Source of the DNA: Leisingera caerulea DSM 24564
GTDB lineage: Bacteria > Pseudomonadota > Alphaproteobacteria > Rhodobacterales > Rhodobacteraceae
Assembly (NCBI RefSeq): GCF_000473325.1
Contig: NZ_KI421513.1
Coordinates: 2,179,217-2,243,216, forward strand
Length of the DNA stretch: 64,000 nucleotides
Reading direction: 5' to 3'
This document shows positions 29,417 through 37,595 of this stretch, one piece after another (position 1 is the first letter of the stretch; the number at the start of each line of letters is the position of its first letter). The notes beneath the pieces were generated by a model, which made no database searches, was not told the origin of the DNA, and saw only the letters and a program-made list of their open reading frames with translations. A program made the position numbers and the translations under genes.

Positions 29417-29447
29417 GGCGGGCGGCACTGGTCAGGTGCCGCCCGCC
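29417..29447 (-). promoter_or_regulatory. 12-bp perfect stem-loop in the nnrS leader
   Basis: GGCGGGCGGCAC (29417-29428) and GTGCCGCCCGCC (29436-29447) form a perfect 12-bp stem with a 7-nt loop, 30-60 bases upstream of the nnrS start. It could be an attenuator or mRNA-stability element. No T-run follows on either strand. Confidence 0.4.
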
Positions 29448-29600
29448 GGTTCAGCGCAAGGGACGCAATCTTTCGCCGAACCCCGTGGATCAGCTCCGGC
29501 GGGCTGGGAGGAGGGAGGCTCCCCCGGATCCGGGTTCCCGTTTTTTCCCGCACGGTTGTTTCCTCTGCCGCCACTATGCGATAACGGCGGGGTGACCTCT

Positions 29601-29614
29601 TTGTCCTTCAGCAA
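29601..29614. promoter_or_regulatory. possible Crp/Fnr-type site before the nnrR-like gene
   Basis: TTGTCCTTCAGCAA has the TTG-N8-CAA spacing of Fnr/NnrR-family sites. It lies only 16 bases before the nnrR-like start, which would suit autorepression. The inner bases do not form a good palindrome. Confidence 0.3.
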
Positions 29615-29629
29615 ACTTGCGGTGCATTC

Positions 29630-30325
29630 TTGTCCAAGCTCGACGAAAGCCTCCTGACCGGGCTGCCGCCCTTCAGCCAGCTGGAACGCGGCCAGATCCG
29701 TGAAATCCTCGACCAGGCGCTGCCTAAACGCTATGACGAGGGGACGGAGATCTTTCACGAGGGCCATGATGCCGAGCGGTTCCACCTGCTGCTGGACGGC
29801 TATATCCGGGTGGTGAAGACGACCGAGGGCGGCGAGCAGATCATCGCGCTGCATATTTCGCCAGGGCAATTGTTCGGGATCGCGCCCGCGCTGAACCGCG
29901 ACACCTATCCGGCTACGGCCATTGCCGCCTCGGAATCGCTGGCCCTGTCCTGGCCGGTGCGGCTGTGGGGGGAGTTCACTTCCAAGTACCAGGGCTTTGC
30001 CACCGAAAGCTACAGCACCCTGGGCCAGCGGCTGGGGGAGATGCAGACGCGGATCACCGAATTGGCCACACAGGCGGTGGAGCAAAGGGTGGCGGCGGCG
30101 CTTCTGCGGATGGTGACCCAGTCGGGCCGCAAGGTGGAGGAGGGGATCGAAATCGCCTTTCCGGTAACCCGCCGCAATATCTCAGAGATGACCGGCACTA
30201 CGCTGCACACCGTCAGCCGCCTGTTGTCGGCCTGGGAAAAGGACGGCATCGTGCACTCCACCCGCAAACACATCGTGGTGACGGACCCGCATAGGCTGGT
30301 AGTCCTGAGCGGGGCGCAGGGGTAG
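29630..30325 (+). CDS. Crp/Fnr family regulator, NnrR-like
   Basis: A 231-residue protein with an N-terminal cyclic-nucleotide-binding-type beta-roll (AERFHLLLDGYIRVVKTTEGGEQIIALHISPGQLFG, in pieces) and a C-terminal HTH (FPVTRRNISEMTGTTLHTVSRLLSAWEKDGIV). It lacks the N-terminal cysteine cluster of Fnr, so it is not an Fe-S oxygen sensor. It resembles NO-responsive NnrR/Dnr proteins. Divergent from nnrS and upstream of norCBQD, it is the probable activator of both. The start is a TTG at 29630 with a poor ribosome binding site; no upstream in-frame ATG is available. The role as NnrR is inferred from context. Confidence 0.85.
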   Translation: MSKLDESLLTGLPPFSQLERGQIREILDQALPKRYDEGTEIFHEGHDAERFHLLLDGYIRVVKTTEGGEQIIALHISPGQLFGIAPALNRDTYPATAIAASESLALSWPVRLWGEFTSKYQGFATESYSTLGQRLGEMQTRITELATQAVEQRVAAALLRMVTQSGRKVEEGIEIAFPVTRRNISEMTGTTLHTVSRLLSAWEKDGIVHSTRKHIVVTDPHRLVVLSGAQG

Positions 30326-30533
30326 CAACCGCGGGCAGACCGGGCCGTGTTCCGCTGTCCGGCCGGATGGGTGCAGGCGAAGCGCGGATCAGCAGGCCCG
30401 CGTACAGGTTGCCCGGATGCAAAAGAAAACCTTGCGCAAAAGCCGTAAGGCCATTCGCAGAAGTTATTGTCCGCGCCGCCTGGCAGCCCGGCCATGCCCG
30501 GTGTTCAGTTCAATTGGCCATTTCGGGCCCGAG

Positions 30534-30734
30534 TCACTTGTCCTGGGAGTCGTTCAGGGGCTGGTTGCCGCGCTCGTATTGAAGCCGGGAACGTCTAAGG
30601 CGCTCAATTTTGTTGCGGCGCAATTCGTTTTCATCCTCCAGGATTTCACGCGCTGCACGCGCGGTCTTTTCCATCGCCGTTTCCTTGCGGGTCAGGCCGG
30701 CAAGTTTCAATTCCTCAGTATTAAGCTTGGACAT
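30534..30734 (-). CDS. small charged hypothetical protein (66 aa)
   Basis: A 66-residue, strongly charged, helical protein (TARAAREILEDENELRRNKI in its middle) with no membrane segment or signal. It has a good ribosome binding site (AGGAG) before the ATG at 30734. Longer in-frame extensions upstream lack a start with a binding site. It lies between the convergent nnrR-like gene and the DUF982 gene. I do not recognise the family; the high Glu/Arg content suggests a coiled coil or nucleic-acid partner (inference). Confidence 0.65.
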   Translation of the reverse strand: MSKLNTEELKLAGLTRKETAMEKTARAAREILEDENELRRNKIERLRRSRLQYERGNQPLNDSQDK

Positions 30735-30870
30735 CTGTTCACTCCTGTGAGGCTGATTTTGGGGAGGTTTCAAGTGCGCGCGCGAGAGTTCAGTTCGGAC
30801 CTTCTTCCAACTGCGCCAGAAGGCCGGTGGAAGCGGCGCTGCAGCGGCTGCGCCGGTCAAACGCGGCAGG

Positions 30871-31101
30871 TTACGCGGCGGCGGCAGCGTTTGCTTGAAA
30901 ACCAGCGGTGCTGACTGCCGAGAGGAATGCGGCACGGGCGGCGCCGACGGGCGCGAGACAGTCCATGGCTGCATCAATCTTCTCAAGCGCAACATCCCGG
31001 TTGCGGTCGGAAACCGGCCAGGCTTTCTGCAGCCAGAAATGGGCTTGTTCGATTGTAGTGATTTTTCGGGTCCGGCCCTCGGAAGGCAGGAAAATGGTCA
31101 T
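30871..31101 (-). CDS. DUF982 domain protein
   Basis: A 76-residue protein matching the DUF982 pattern: an initial beta strand (FLPSEGRTRKITTIEQAHFW), a central LQKAWPV segment and a C-terminal helix with AARAAFLSAVSTAG. These small proteins are common in alphaproteobacteria, often several per genome; the function is unknown. The ATG at 31101 gives the family N-terminus; a TTG at 31128 lies in frame upstream. It is followed on the same strand by the 66-aa gene. Confidence 0.75.
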   Translation of the reverse strand: MTIFLPSEGRTRKITTIEQAHFWLQKAWPVSDRNRDVALEKIDAAMDCLAPVGAARAAFLSAVSTAGFQANAAAAA

Positions 31102-31239
31102 GGGAGTGCCCCAGGAGATTTCAATCAAGTTTTATCTTTCTGTATTATGGAAAACCGCATCTGAAAGACAGGTCCGGCAGATGCGCGAAACGGGAGCATG
31201 GCAACATGCTCCCGCTGAGAGTTTCAGGCCGGCAGCGGC

Positions 31240-31446
31240 TTATGCGAGGGCGAGATTGCTGGCGGACTCGCGTCCGTCGCGGCCGCTTTCGATGTCGAAA
31301 GTCACGGCCTGGCCGTCGTCAAGCTGCTGGATGCCAGAGCGTTCCAGGGCGGAAATATGGACAAAAACGTCGCGCGAGCCGTGCTCGGGCGCGATGAAAC
31401 CAAAACCTTTTTGAGAATTGAACCATTTCACGGTGCCATTAGCCAT
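31240..31446 (-). CDS. cold-shock domain protein
   Basis: A 68-residue CspA-family protein with both nucleic-acid binding motifs intact, KGFGFIAP (RNP1) and VFVHIS (RNP2), after the canonical opening [10 protein letters not shown]. It binds single-stranded RNA or DNA as a chaperone. A strong ribosome binding site (AAGGAG) precedes it. The preceding 178 bp to the DUF1858 gene is free of genes and may include a regulatory 5' leader. Whether it is cold-induced cannot be told. Confidence 0.95.
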   Translation of the reverse strand: MANGTVKWFNSQKGFGFIAPEHGSRDVFVHISALERSGIQQLDDGQAVTFDIESGRDGRESASNLALA

Positions 31447-31624
31447 CGTGTCGTCTCCTTTTGAAATGCTATCCGCAACACGCGATAGCCCGGCCCAGTG
31501 TCAACATAAGAACAACTGGGGCCGTGAGGAAACAGAAGGTCGTAGGAAGAAGCTTTGCTCCATCAAGGTGGGGTATGCGACCCGCGATTGCAAGGGACCA
31601 TCGGCAATATCTTGAAAATAGTTT

Positions 31625-31837
31625 TCAAACAGCCCCCGCCACTCCCTTCAGCTGCTCGCGGAACGCCATCTCCTCCAGCCCGTATTCCTCACAGGCGTCG
31701 ATCAGCGTGTGAAAGGGGGCGATCGGGCAGCCGGGGCAAAGCATCTGACGGTTCATGAACTCGCCCGCGCAGGCGGGCCAGTGGTGGAACAGCTCTGACA
31801 AGGGCAGGTCGGGATTGTCGAAATCGGGGCGTCGCAT
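31625..31837 (-). CDS. DUF1858-like small protein, divergent from norC
   Basis: A 70-residue protein with the LSELFHHWPACAGEFMNRQM ... CPGC pattern and a C-terminal helix of the DUF1858 (redox-disulfide, hybrid-cluster-protein-associated) family. The CPGC pair could form a disulfide or bind metal. The ATG at 31837 follows GGAGGAT; an upstream extension is unlikely. It is transcribed away from norC across a 124-bp region with an Fnr-like site, so it may be NO-regulated (inference). Confidence 0.72.
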   Translation of the reverse strand: MRRPDFDNPDLPLSELFHHWPACAGEFMNRQMLCPGCPIAPFHTLIDACEEYGLEEMAFREQLKGVAGAV

Positions 31838-31886
31838 CGGGCATCCTCCTTTTCCTGCATTTTGCGTGCAGCAATGCGCCCGGTCT

Positions 31887-31900
31887 TTGCGCTTCAACAA
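31887..31900. promoter_or_regulatory. candidate NnrR/Fnr-type site before norC
   Basis: TTGCGCTTCAACAA has TTG-N8-CAA spacing and begins with TTGCG, as described for NnrR-type sites, but the right half is imperfect. Its centre is 68 bases before the norC start and 56 before the divergent DUF1858-like start, suitable for activation of either. Confidence 0.45.
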
Positions 31901-31961
31901 CATATGCGGCGGTGCGCACGTTTAGGCAGGGCCTATCCGCAACTGTACTCAGGACCGCGAT

Positions 31962-32414
31962 ATGTCAGAGATACTTACCAAGTCGCGGGCCAGGAACGTG
32001 TTCTACGGGGGCTCCTTGTTCTTCGTCGTCGTGTTCGTGGCCATGACCGCGCACAGCCACCGTTATATCACCCAAACATCCACCGCTGGCATGGAGCTGA
32101 CCGACGAGGTGCGCCAGGGCAAGCATGTGTGGGAACGCCATTCCTGCATCAACTGCCACACGCTGCATGGCGAGGGCGCCTATTTTGCCCCCGAAGTGGG
32201 CAACGTGATGACCCGCTGGGGCATGCTGGACGATCCCGAAGGCGCCTATGAAATGCTCGACGGCTGGATGAAGTCGCAGCCCTCCGGCATCGAGGGCCGC
32301 CGCCAGATGCCGTACTTCGAGCTGACCGAGGAAGAGACCAAGGCCTTGGCCGAATTCCTGCGCTGGGCGGATCAGACCGATACCCAGAACTGGCCGCCGA
32401 ACGACGCAGGCTGA
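31962..32414 (+). CDS. norC: nitric oxide reductase subunit C (cytochrome c)
   Basis: A 150-residue membrane-anchored c-type cytochrome with a single N-terminal helix (about 13-30) and one haem site C62-IN-C65-H66. RQMPYFELTEEETKALAEFLRW near the C-terminus (in pieces) is typical of NorC. It feeds electrons to NorB in the periplasm. The order norC-norB-norQ-norD is canonical, with 12 bp to norB. Confidence 0.96.
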   Translation: MSEILTKSRARNVFYGGSLFFVVVFVAMTAHSHRYITQTSTAGMELTDEVRQGKHVWERHSCINCHTLHGEGAYFAPEVGNVMTRWGMLDDPEGAYEMLDGWMKSQPSGIEGRRQMPYFELTEEETKALAEFLRWADQTDTQNWPPNDAG

Positions 32415-32426
32415 GGGAGAGAAACA

Positions 32427-33770
32427 ATGAAATATCAATCACAAAAGGTGGCCTACGCCTACTTCATGGTGGCCATGGGCCTGTTTGCCATTCAGGTCCT
32501 GGGCGGTCTGCTGGCCGGCTGGATCTATGTCTGGCCCAACACTCTGAGCGAGCTTTTGCCGTTCAACATCGTGCGGATGCTGCACACCAACGCGCTGATC
32601 GTCTGGCTGCTGCTGGGCTTCTTCGGTGCTGCCTATTACCTGGTGCCGGAAGAATCCGAGCGTGAGCTGTTCTCGGTGAAACTCGCCTACATACAGCTGG
32701 CCATTCTGGTCGTCGGCACCTTGGGCGCAGTCGGCTCTTATCTCGTGGGCATCCACGGCGGGCGGGAGTTCCTGGAGCAGCCCCTGTGGGTCAAGTTCGG
32801 CATCCTGGTTGCGGCGGTGATCTTCCTCGTGAATATCTCCCTGACCGTGCTGGCGGGGCGCAAGACCGCGATCACCAACATCCTGCTGATGGGCCTGTGG
32901 CTGCTGTCGCTCTTGTGGATCTTTGCCTTCATCAACCCGGACAACCTCAGCTTGGACAAGATGTACTGGTGGTTCGTTGTCCACCTGTGGGTCGAAGCGA
33001 CTTGGGAACTGGTGATGGCTGCAATCCTTGGCTACCTGATGCTGAAACTGACCGGTGTTGACCGCGAGGTGGTGGAGAAGTGGCTTTACGTCATCGTGGC
33101 GCTGGCATTGTTCTCCGGCATCCTGGGCACTGGCCACCACTTCTTCTGGATCGGCACGCCTGGCTACTGGCAGTGGATCGGCTCGATTTTCTCGACCCTC
33201 GAAGTGATCCCGTTCTTCGCGATGATGAGCTTTGCCTTTGTCATGGTCTGGAAGGGCCGCAAGAACCACCCGAACAAGGCCGCGCTCCTGTGGTCGCTGG
33301 GTGCCTCCACCGTGGCCTTCTTCGGCGCCGGCGTCTGGGGTTTCCTGCACACGCTGCACGGGGTGAACTACTATACCCACGGCACCCAGATCACCGCCGC
33401 CCACGGGCACCTGGCCTTCTACGGAGCCTATGTGGCGATGAACCTGGCGATGTTCACCTATGCGATGCCGCAACTGCGCAACCGCGATCCCTATAACCAG
33501 GTGCTGAACATGGCCTCCTTCTGGCTGATGACCGGCGGCATGGCGTTCATGACCTTTGTGCTGACCTTTGCCGGCACCATCCAGACCCATATGCAGCGCA
33601 TTGTCGGCGACTATTACATGGACGTGCAGGACCAGTTGGGACTGTTCTACCTGATGCGCCTCGGCTCTGGCGCGGTGGTGGTGGTGGGTGCGCTCTTGTT
33701 CATCTACGCAACCGTCGTGGTCCGCCGCGAAGTCATCAAACCCGGCCCCGCGGCCGTACCGGGAGAATAA
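32427..33770 (+). CDS. norB: nitric oxide reductase subunit B (catalytic)
   Basis: A 447-residue, 12-helix member of the haem-copper oxidase superfamily that reduces 2 NO to N2O at a haem b3-FeB centre. Conserved histidines are visible in RMLHTNALIVWLLLG, VHLWVEATWELVMAAILGY, TGHHFFWIG and the late AAHGHLAFYGAYVAMNL. The glutamates ELV typical of NorB replace oxidase residues. The length equals the cytochrome-c-dependent (short) cNor type; there is no quinol-oxidising N-terminal extension. No nir or nos genes are in the window, so the role may be NO detoxification rather than full denitrification. Confidence 0.97.
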   Translation: MKYQSQKVAYAYFMVAMGLFAIQVLGGLLAGWIYVWPNTLSELLPFNIVRMLHTNALIVWLLLGFFGAAYYLVPEESERELFSVKLAYIQLAILVVGTLGAVGSYLVGIHGGREFLEQPLWVKFGILVAAVIFLVNISLTVLAGRKTAITNILLMGLWLLSLLWIFAFINPDNLSLDKMYWWFVVHLWVEATWELVMAAILGYLMLKLTGVDREVVEKWLYVIVALALFSGILGTGHHFFWIGTPGYWQWIGSIFSTLEVIPFFAMMSFAFVMVWKGRKNHPNKAALLWSLGASTVAFFGAGVWGFLHTLHGVNYYTHGTQITAAHGHLAFYGAYVAMNLAMFTYAMPQLRNRDPYNQVLNMASFWLMTGGMAFMTFVLTFAGTIQTHMQRIVGDYYMDVQDQLGLFYLMRLGSGAVVVVGALLFIYATVVVRREVIKPGPAAVPGE

Positions 33771-33773
33771 GCC

Positions 33774-34568
33774 ATGAACGCGATGAACATGCCTTCCGTG
33801 CCCTTCTACCGTCCCTCAGGCGATGAATGCACCGTCTTCGAGATGGCCCAAGCCAACGGTCTGCCCCTTCTTCTGAAGGGGCCCACCGGCTGCGGCAAGA
33901 CGCGGTTTGTGGAACATATGGCAGCCCGGCTCGGGCTGCCCCTCCACACCGTTGCCTGCCATGACGACCTGTCCGCCGCCGACCTGATCGGGCGCTACCT
34001 GCTGAAAGGCGGCGAGACGGTCTGGGTCGATGGTCCGCTGACCCGTGCGGTGCGCGAGGGCGGCATCTGCTACCTGGATGAGGTGGTCGAGGCCCGCAAG
34101 GACGTGGCCGTGGTCTTGCACCCGCTCACCGACGACCGCCGCCGCCTGGTGATCGACCGCACCGGCGAGGAGCTGGCCGCGCCCAAGCCCTTCATGCTGG
34201 TGGCCAGCTACAACCCCGGCTATCAGAACATCCTGAAAAAGCTGAAGCCCTCGACCCGGCAGCGTTTCCTGTCGATCGGCTTCGACTTCCCGGAAGCCTC
34301 TGCCGAAACCGCGGTGGTCGCTGCTGAAAGCGGCCTGGACGAGGACCGCTCCGCCGCGCTGGTGCGGTTGGCGGGCCATATCCGCAAGCTCTCCGGCATG
34401 GACCTGGAGGAGGGCGTCTCTACCCGTCTCCTGATCTATGCCGCCACGCTGATCGCCAAGGGCATGGGCGTGGAGCGCGCGGTCGAGGCCGCCATCATCG
34501 AACCCCTGAGCGATGAGAGTGATGTGCAGCAGGCGCTGCGCGACCTTGCCGCCAGCGTCTACGGGTGA
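33774..34568 (+). CDS. norQ: MoxR-type AAA+ ATPase NorQ
   Basis: A 264-residue CbbQ/NirQ/NorQ ATPase. Walker A is GPTGCGKT (36-43, K42), followed by the Walker B-like ICYLDEVVEARKD and sensor and arginine-finger region STRQRFLSIGFDFPE. It works with NorD to insert iron or otherwise mature NorB. It sits 3 bp after norB and 4 bp before norD. Confidence 0.96.
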   Translation: MNAMNMPSVPFYRPSGDECTVFEMAQANGLPLLLKGPTGCGKTRFVEHMAARLGLPLHTVACHDDLSAADLIGRYLLKGGETVWVDGPLTRAVREGGICYLDEVVEARKDVAVVLHPLTDDRRRLVIDRTGEELAAPKPFMLVASYNPGYQNILKKLKPSTRQRFLSIGFDFPEASAETAVVAAESGLDEDRSAALVRLAGHIRKLSGMDLEEGVSTRLLIYAATLIAKGMGVERAVEAAIIEPLSDESDVQQALRDLAASVYG

Positions 34569-34572
34569 TGCC

Positions 34573-36450
34573 ATGATCCACGCTCTCGACCTTCTGGAAC
34601 CCGAAGAAACGGTTGGCAACCTGTGGCACGGCATGGCCACGCGGCTCGGCGCCGCAGAGGATGGGGCCGAACACACCGTCCGGTTCGAGGACATGCGCGC
34701 CAGCGTGGCGGCGCTGTTCCGGGCGCTGGGCGGGGCCGGGGGTGTGGAAATCCAGGTGGCGCCCGCGGTGCTGTCGGACCACCGCCCGGACCGGCTGCGC
34801 CGCATCGGCACTCCGCGGGAGATGGTGCATATGGCCAGTTTCGACGGCGAGCGCCTGCGCCTGCCGCCGGAAATGGCGGCCTTTCCCAGCCCCGAGCTGA
34901 ACCGCAAGGCCTACCTGTGGCTGGCCGCAATGGCCGCCATGATCGAATTGCCCGAACGCAATGAGGACCGCTATCAGGCCGACCAGCTGGAAATCACTGC
35001 CAATGCCCGCGCCGCGGATCAGGTGTTTGCCGCCTGTCCGGGTCTGCGCTCTGCCTATGGCGCGTTCTGTGCCCATGTTGCGGGGACCCGCAAGCGCAAC
35101 GGCCTGCCGCGGTTCGAGGCGCGGATTGAGCGGATGGTGCTGGATCAGATCGGCTCCGCCTGCCGCGTTGCCGAACCCTGTGCCTGCACCGAACCGCGCG
35201 GCTACCGGACCTATCAGCCGGTGCCGTTCTGGCTGCGTCTGCCAGTGCCGCAAGCGGGCCGGGGGGCAGCACCTGAGGCCGAGGAAATGAAAACTCCGGG
35301 ACTCGCGGTCTCAACACGCAAGACGGCCAAGCGGCAGGATCAGGACCAGACCACCCGCAAAGACAGCTTCATCGTCCACCGGTTCGAGTCCATCCTGTCC
35401 TGGGCTGAAAGCCTGAACATCAACCGGATGGTCGATGACGACGACAACGAGAACGCCCAGAAGGCGGCCGAGGATCAGGACAACCTCACCCTCTCGCAGC
35501 ACATGAAGCGCGCGGCCTCGCGGCTGCGGATCTCGCTGGACCTGTCGCCGCAGGATGCTGAGCATGAGCGGCTGGCGGGCCAGTTCACCTATCCCGAATG
35601 GAACCACAAGCTGGGCAAGCACATGCCCGCCCACGCTCGCGTGCTGGAAGCCGAAGGCAAGCCTGCGGACAGCTTCCAGCCCGATCCGAAGCTGGTCACC
35701 CGCGTGCGCCGCCAATTCGCGCCCTTGCACCCGCGCCGGGTGATGCTGCCGCGGCAGCTGGATGGTGACGAGCTGGATCTGGAAGCGGTTGTGAAATCCC
35801 ACGTCGACCTCGCCTGCGGCCAGCAGGGCAGCGACCGGGTCTGGCAGGCCAGCCGCCCGATGGCCCGCGACCTGAGCGTGGCGGTTCTGATGGACTGCTC
35901 CCGCTCCACCGAGGCCACGGTCGGCGACCGCCCGGTGATCGGGACCGCCCGTGAATCTCTGGCGGCCCTCGCCGGCGGTATTGCCACCGCAGGCGACCGG
36001 CTGGGCATCTGGGGGTTCTCCTCCCTGCGCCGCGACCGGGTGTTTCTGACCCGCGCAAAAGGGTTTGAAGACCCGATGTCAGAGACGGTCACAGCCCGCA
36101 TCGGTGGCTTCAAGCCTGGCCACTATACCCGTCTGGGCGCCGCAATCCGCCATGCCTCTGCGCAGCTGGCAGAGGAAGGATCCGAACGCCGCCTTCTGCT
36201 GGTGTTGACCGATGGCAAGCCTAACGACTTGGATCACTACGAAGGTGTGCATGGCATCGAGGACAGCCGCATGGCGGTGCGCGAGGCACGCGCTCTGGGC
36301 CAGTCGGTGCACGGCGTGGTGATCGACGCCGACGGGCAGGACTGGTTTGCCCGCATCTTCGGGCGCGCCGGCTTTACCCTGTTGCCAGACCCGGACCGGC
36401 TGCCCCGAGCGCTGCCGGAAATCTATCAATCCTTGACCATGGAGCACTGA
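34573..36450 (+). CDS. norD: NorD, vWA-domain NO reductase maturation protein
   Basis: A 625-residue cytoplasmic protein with a C-terminal von Willebrand A domain whose metal site is D441-C-S443-R-S445 (LMDCSRST). TDGKPND (in the late part) completes the site. It partners with NorQ in activating NorB. The ATG at 34573, 4 bp after norQ, is preferred; the frame is open 60 bases further into norQ without a sensible start. Confidence 0.95.
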   Translation: MIHALDLLEPEETVGNLWHGMATRLGAAEDGAEHTVRFEDMRASVAALFRALGGAGGVEIQVAPAVLSDHRPDRLRRIGTPREMVHMASFDGERLRLPPEMAAFPSPELNRKAYLWLAAMAAMIELPERNEDRYQADQLEITANARAADQVFAACPGLRSAYGAFCAHVAGTRKRNGLPRFEARIERMVLDQIGSACRVAEPCACTEPRGYRTYQPVPFWLRLPVPQAGRGAAPEAEEMKTPGLAVSTRKTAKRQDQDQTTRKDSFIVHRFESILSWAESLNINRMVDDDDNENAQKAAEDQDNLTLSQHMKRAASRLRISLDLSPQDAEHERLAGQFTYPEWNHKLGKHMPAHARVLEAEGKPADSFQPDPKLVTRVRRQFAPLHPRRVMLPRQLDGDELDLEAVVKSHVDLACGQQGSDRVWQASRPMARDLSVAVLMDCSRSTEATVGDRPVIGTARESLAALAGGIATAGDRLGIWGFSSLRRDRVFLTRAKGFEDPMSETVTARIGGFKPGHYTRLGAAIRHASAQLAEEGSERRLLLVLTDGKPNDLDHYEGVHGIEDSRMAVREARALGQSVHGVVIDADGQDWFARIFGRAGFTLLPDPDRLPRALPEIYQSLTMEH

Positions 36451-36451
36451 G

Positions 36452-36625
36452 ATGAAACACATTCTCTCCTTCGCCCTGCTGGCCCCCTCCAGCGCCTTTG
36501 CCGCCACTTTCGAGCGCCCGATCCCGCAGCCGCAGACTGAAACGGCGGAGTTCTGGTTCCTGGTGGGCTCCATCGCGCTGATCATCAGCCTGGGGTTCGT
36601 CCAATACCTGGTGAGCCGCCGATGA
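36452..36625 (+). CDS. 57-aa membrane protein in the nor operon
   Basis: A small gene (57 residues) starting one base after the norD stop and overlapping the next gene by 4 bp (ATGA). It encodes a signal-like N-terminus (MKHILSFALLAPSSAFA) followed by one transmembrane helix (WFLVGSIALIISLGFVQYLV). The tight packing in a single operon is the main evidence that it is real. The function is unknown, perhaps a small NO-reductase-associated subunit. norE (a CoxIII-like gene) is not present at this position. Confidence 0.7.
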   Translation: MKHILSFALLAPSSAFAATFERPIPQPQTETAEFWFLVGSIALIISLGFVQYLVSRR

Positions 36626-36846
36626 CACCGCAGCCCTCCTGGCGGCTGCTGGCAGCGCTTTACCCGTTCGGGGCGGGCGCGGCGGCCGTCAACATCTTCT
36701 TTGCCTCGCTGATTGCCAGCTGGATCGGCTGGCGGGTGCTGACACCTTATGAGTCGGTTATCTGGGGACTGCTGCTGGGTGTGCCTTTGACCTATGTCTT
36801 TTCCCGCCATATCGAGCGGCTGAAGCGGCAGGCGGACGGCGGCTGA
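36622..36846 (+). CDS. 74-aa membrane protein at the end of the nor operon (NorF-like?)
   Basis: A 74-residue protein with two hydrophobic helices (about 8-30 and 38-60) and a basic tail (RHIERLKRQADGG). It overlaps the preceding small gene by 4 bp. Size and position recall NorF of Paracoccus-type nor operons, but similarity cannot be verified by eye. It is the last gene of the norCBQD cluster. Confidence 0.72.
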   Translation: MTPQPSWRLLAALYPFGAGAAAVNIFFASLIASWIGWRVLTPYESVIWGLLLGVPLTYVFSRHIERLKRQADGG

Positions 36847-36866
36847 CCCCGCCGCATGGCGGCGTG

Positions 36867-36892
36867 AAAAAGGGCCCCGCATTGCAGGGCCC
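36867..36892 (-). terminator. terminator of the EF-hand gene (also end of nor operon)
   Basis: An inverted repeat GGGCCC(C)GCA / TGC(A)GGGCCC with one mismatch is followed on the minus strand by TTTTT (36871-36867), a standard rho-independent terminator for the gene ending at 36968. It also lies 20 bases after the last nor gene. Confidence 0.75.
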
Positions 36893-36967
36893 CGGCACCG
36901 TTTAAGACCGGCGGGACATCAGGTGGCAAGGCGGCTCGGGGGGTGGGGAAGCCGCCTTGCCGCGGGA

Positions 36968-37216
36968 TCAGCCTTCTGCTGCCAGCAAGCCGGCTTCTTC
37001 CGCTGCCTGCACCTCGGCGAGATCAGCTTCGCCATCGGCGTTGGAGTCAATGGTGGCAAAGGTTTCTGCAGTCAGATCCGGATAGGCCGCCTGCAGTTCT
37101 TCCAGCGAATAGGTGCCGTTGCCATCCGTGTCAGCCTCGGTGATGGATTCCATCGCAGCCAGCGGCGAAGCAGCCAGAGCAGCAAAAGCGGCGGCGGTCA
37201 GCGCGAATTTTTTCAT
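36968..37216 (-). CDS. EF-hand calcium-binding protein, secreted
   Basis: An 82-residue protein with a cleavable signal (MKKFALTAAAFAALAASPLAA) and two EF-hand loops, DTDGNGTYSLEEL and DSNADGEADLAEV, so it should bind Ca2+ in the periplasm. The ATG at 37216 is chosen because GGAG precedes it. Role unknown; it is a single-gene unit with its own terminator. Confidence 0.88.
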   Translation of the reverse strand: MKKFALTAAAFAALAASPLAAMESITEADTDGNGTYSLEELQAAYPDLTAETFATIDSNADGEADLAEVQAAEEAGLLAAEG

Positions 37217-37595
37217 GTGAGACACTCCATTCGTTTGTTTGTTTTCTACCTGCGGCCACGGTGTTCCGCGTGCCGTGGAATAGAGCTAGGCCGTGCCTGC
37301 GCCAGACGCTATCCCCTTGGTCAAAGAGCGTAATTTCAGGCGCTGCACCGCCGTAACAGCGCCTTGGCTTCGGCGCTTTGCCGCCCTGGAAACGGGCTGG
37401 TCCTTTCTCCGCTCAAGCCCGGCTGCCGGTACTGCAAAATTCTGCCAGTGCTAGCGCCTGCACTGGTCGGCATCTTGAAAGAGGAAAGCGGTTACCATGG
37501 TTCCTGCCGGGGACAGCCGGGTTGCAAGCGCGCATTCCGCCCGCCGCGACAGGCACGGCAGCTTGCAGAACGGGCAGTGGACGGGTGTTCCGGGC
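37217..37595. other. 379-bp intergenic region (EF-hand gene / M56 gene)
   Basis: It holds the EF-hand gene promoter side and the 3' end of the M56 gene. Open frames here on the plus strand run antisense into the M56 gene and show no family features. No gene seen. Confidence 0.5.

Noticed and set aside
28140..29657. 505-codon plus-strand open frame
   Set aside because: Antisense to nnrS; composition dominated by Gln, Arg and His, typical of shadows of membrane-protein genes.
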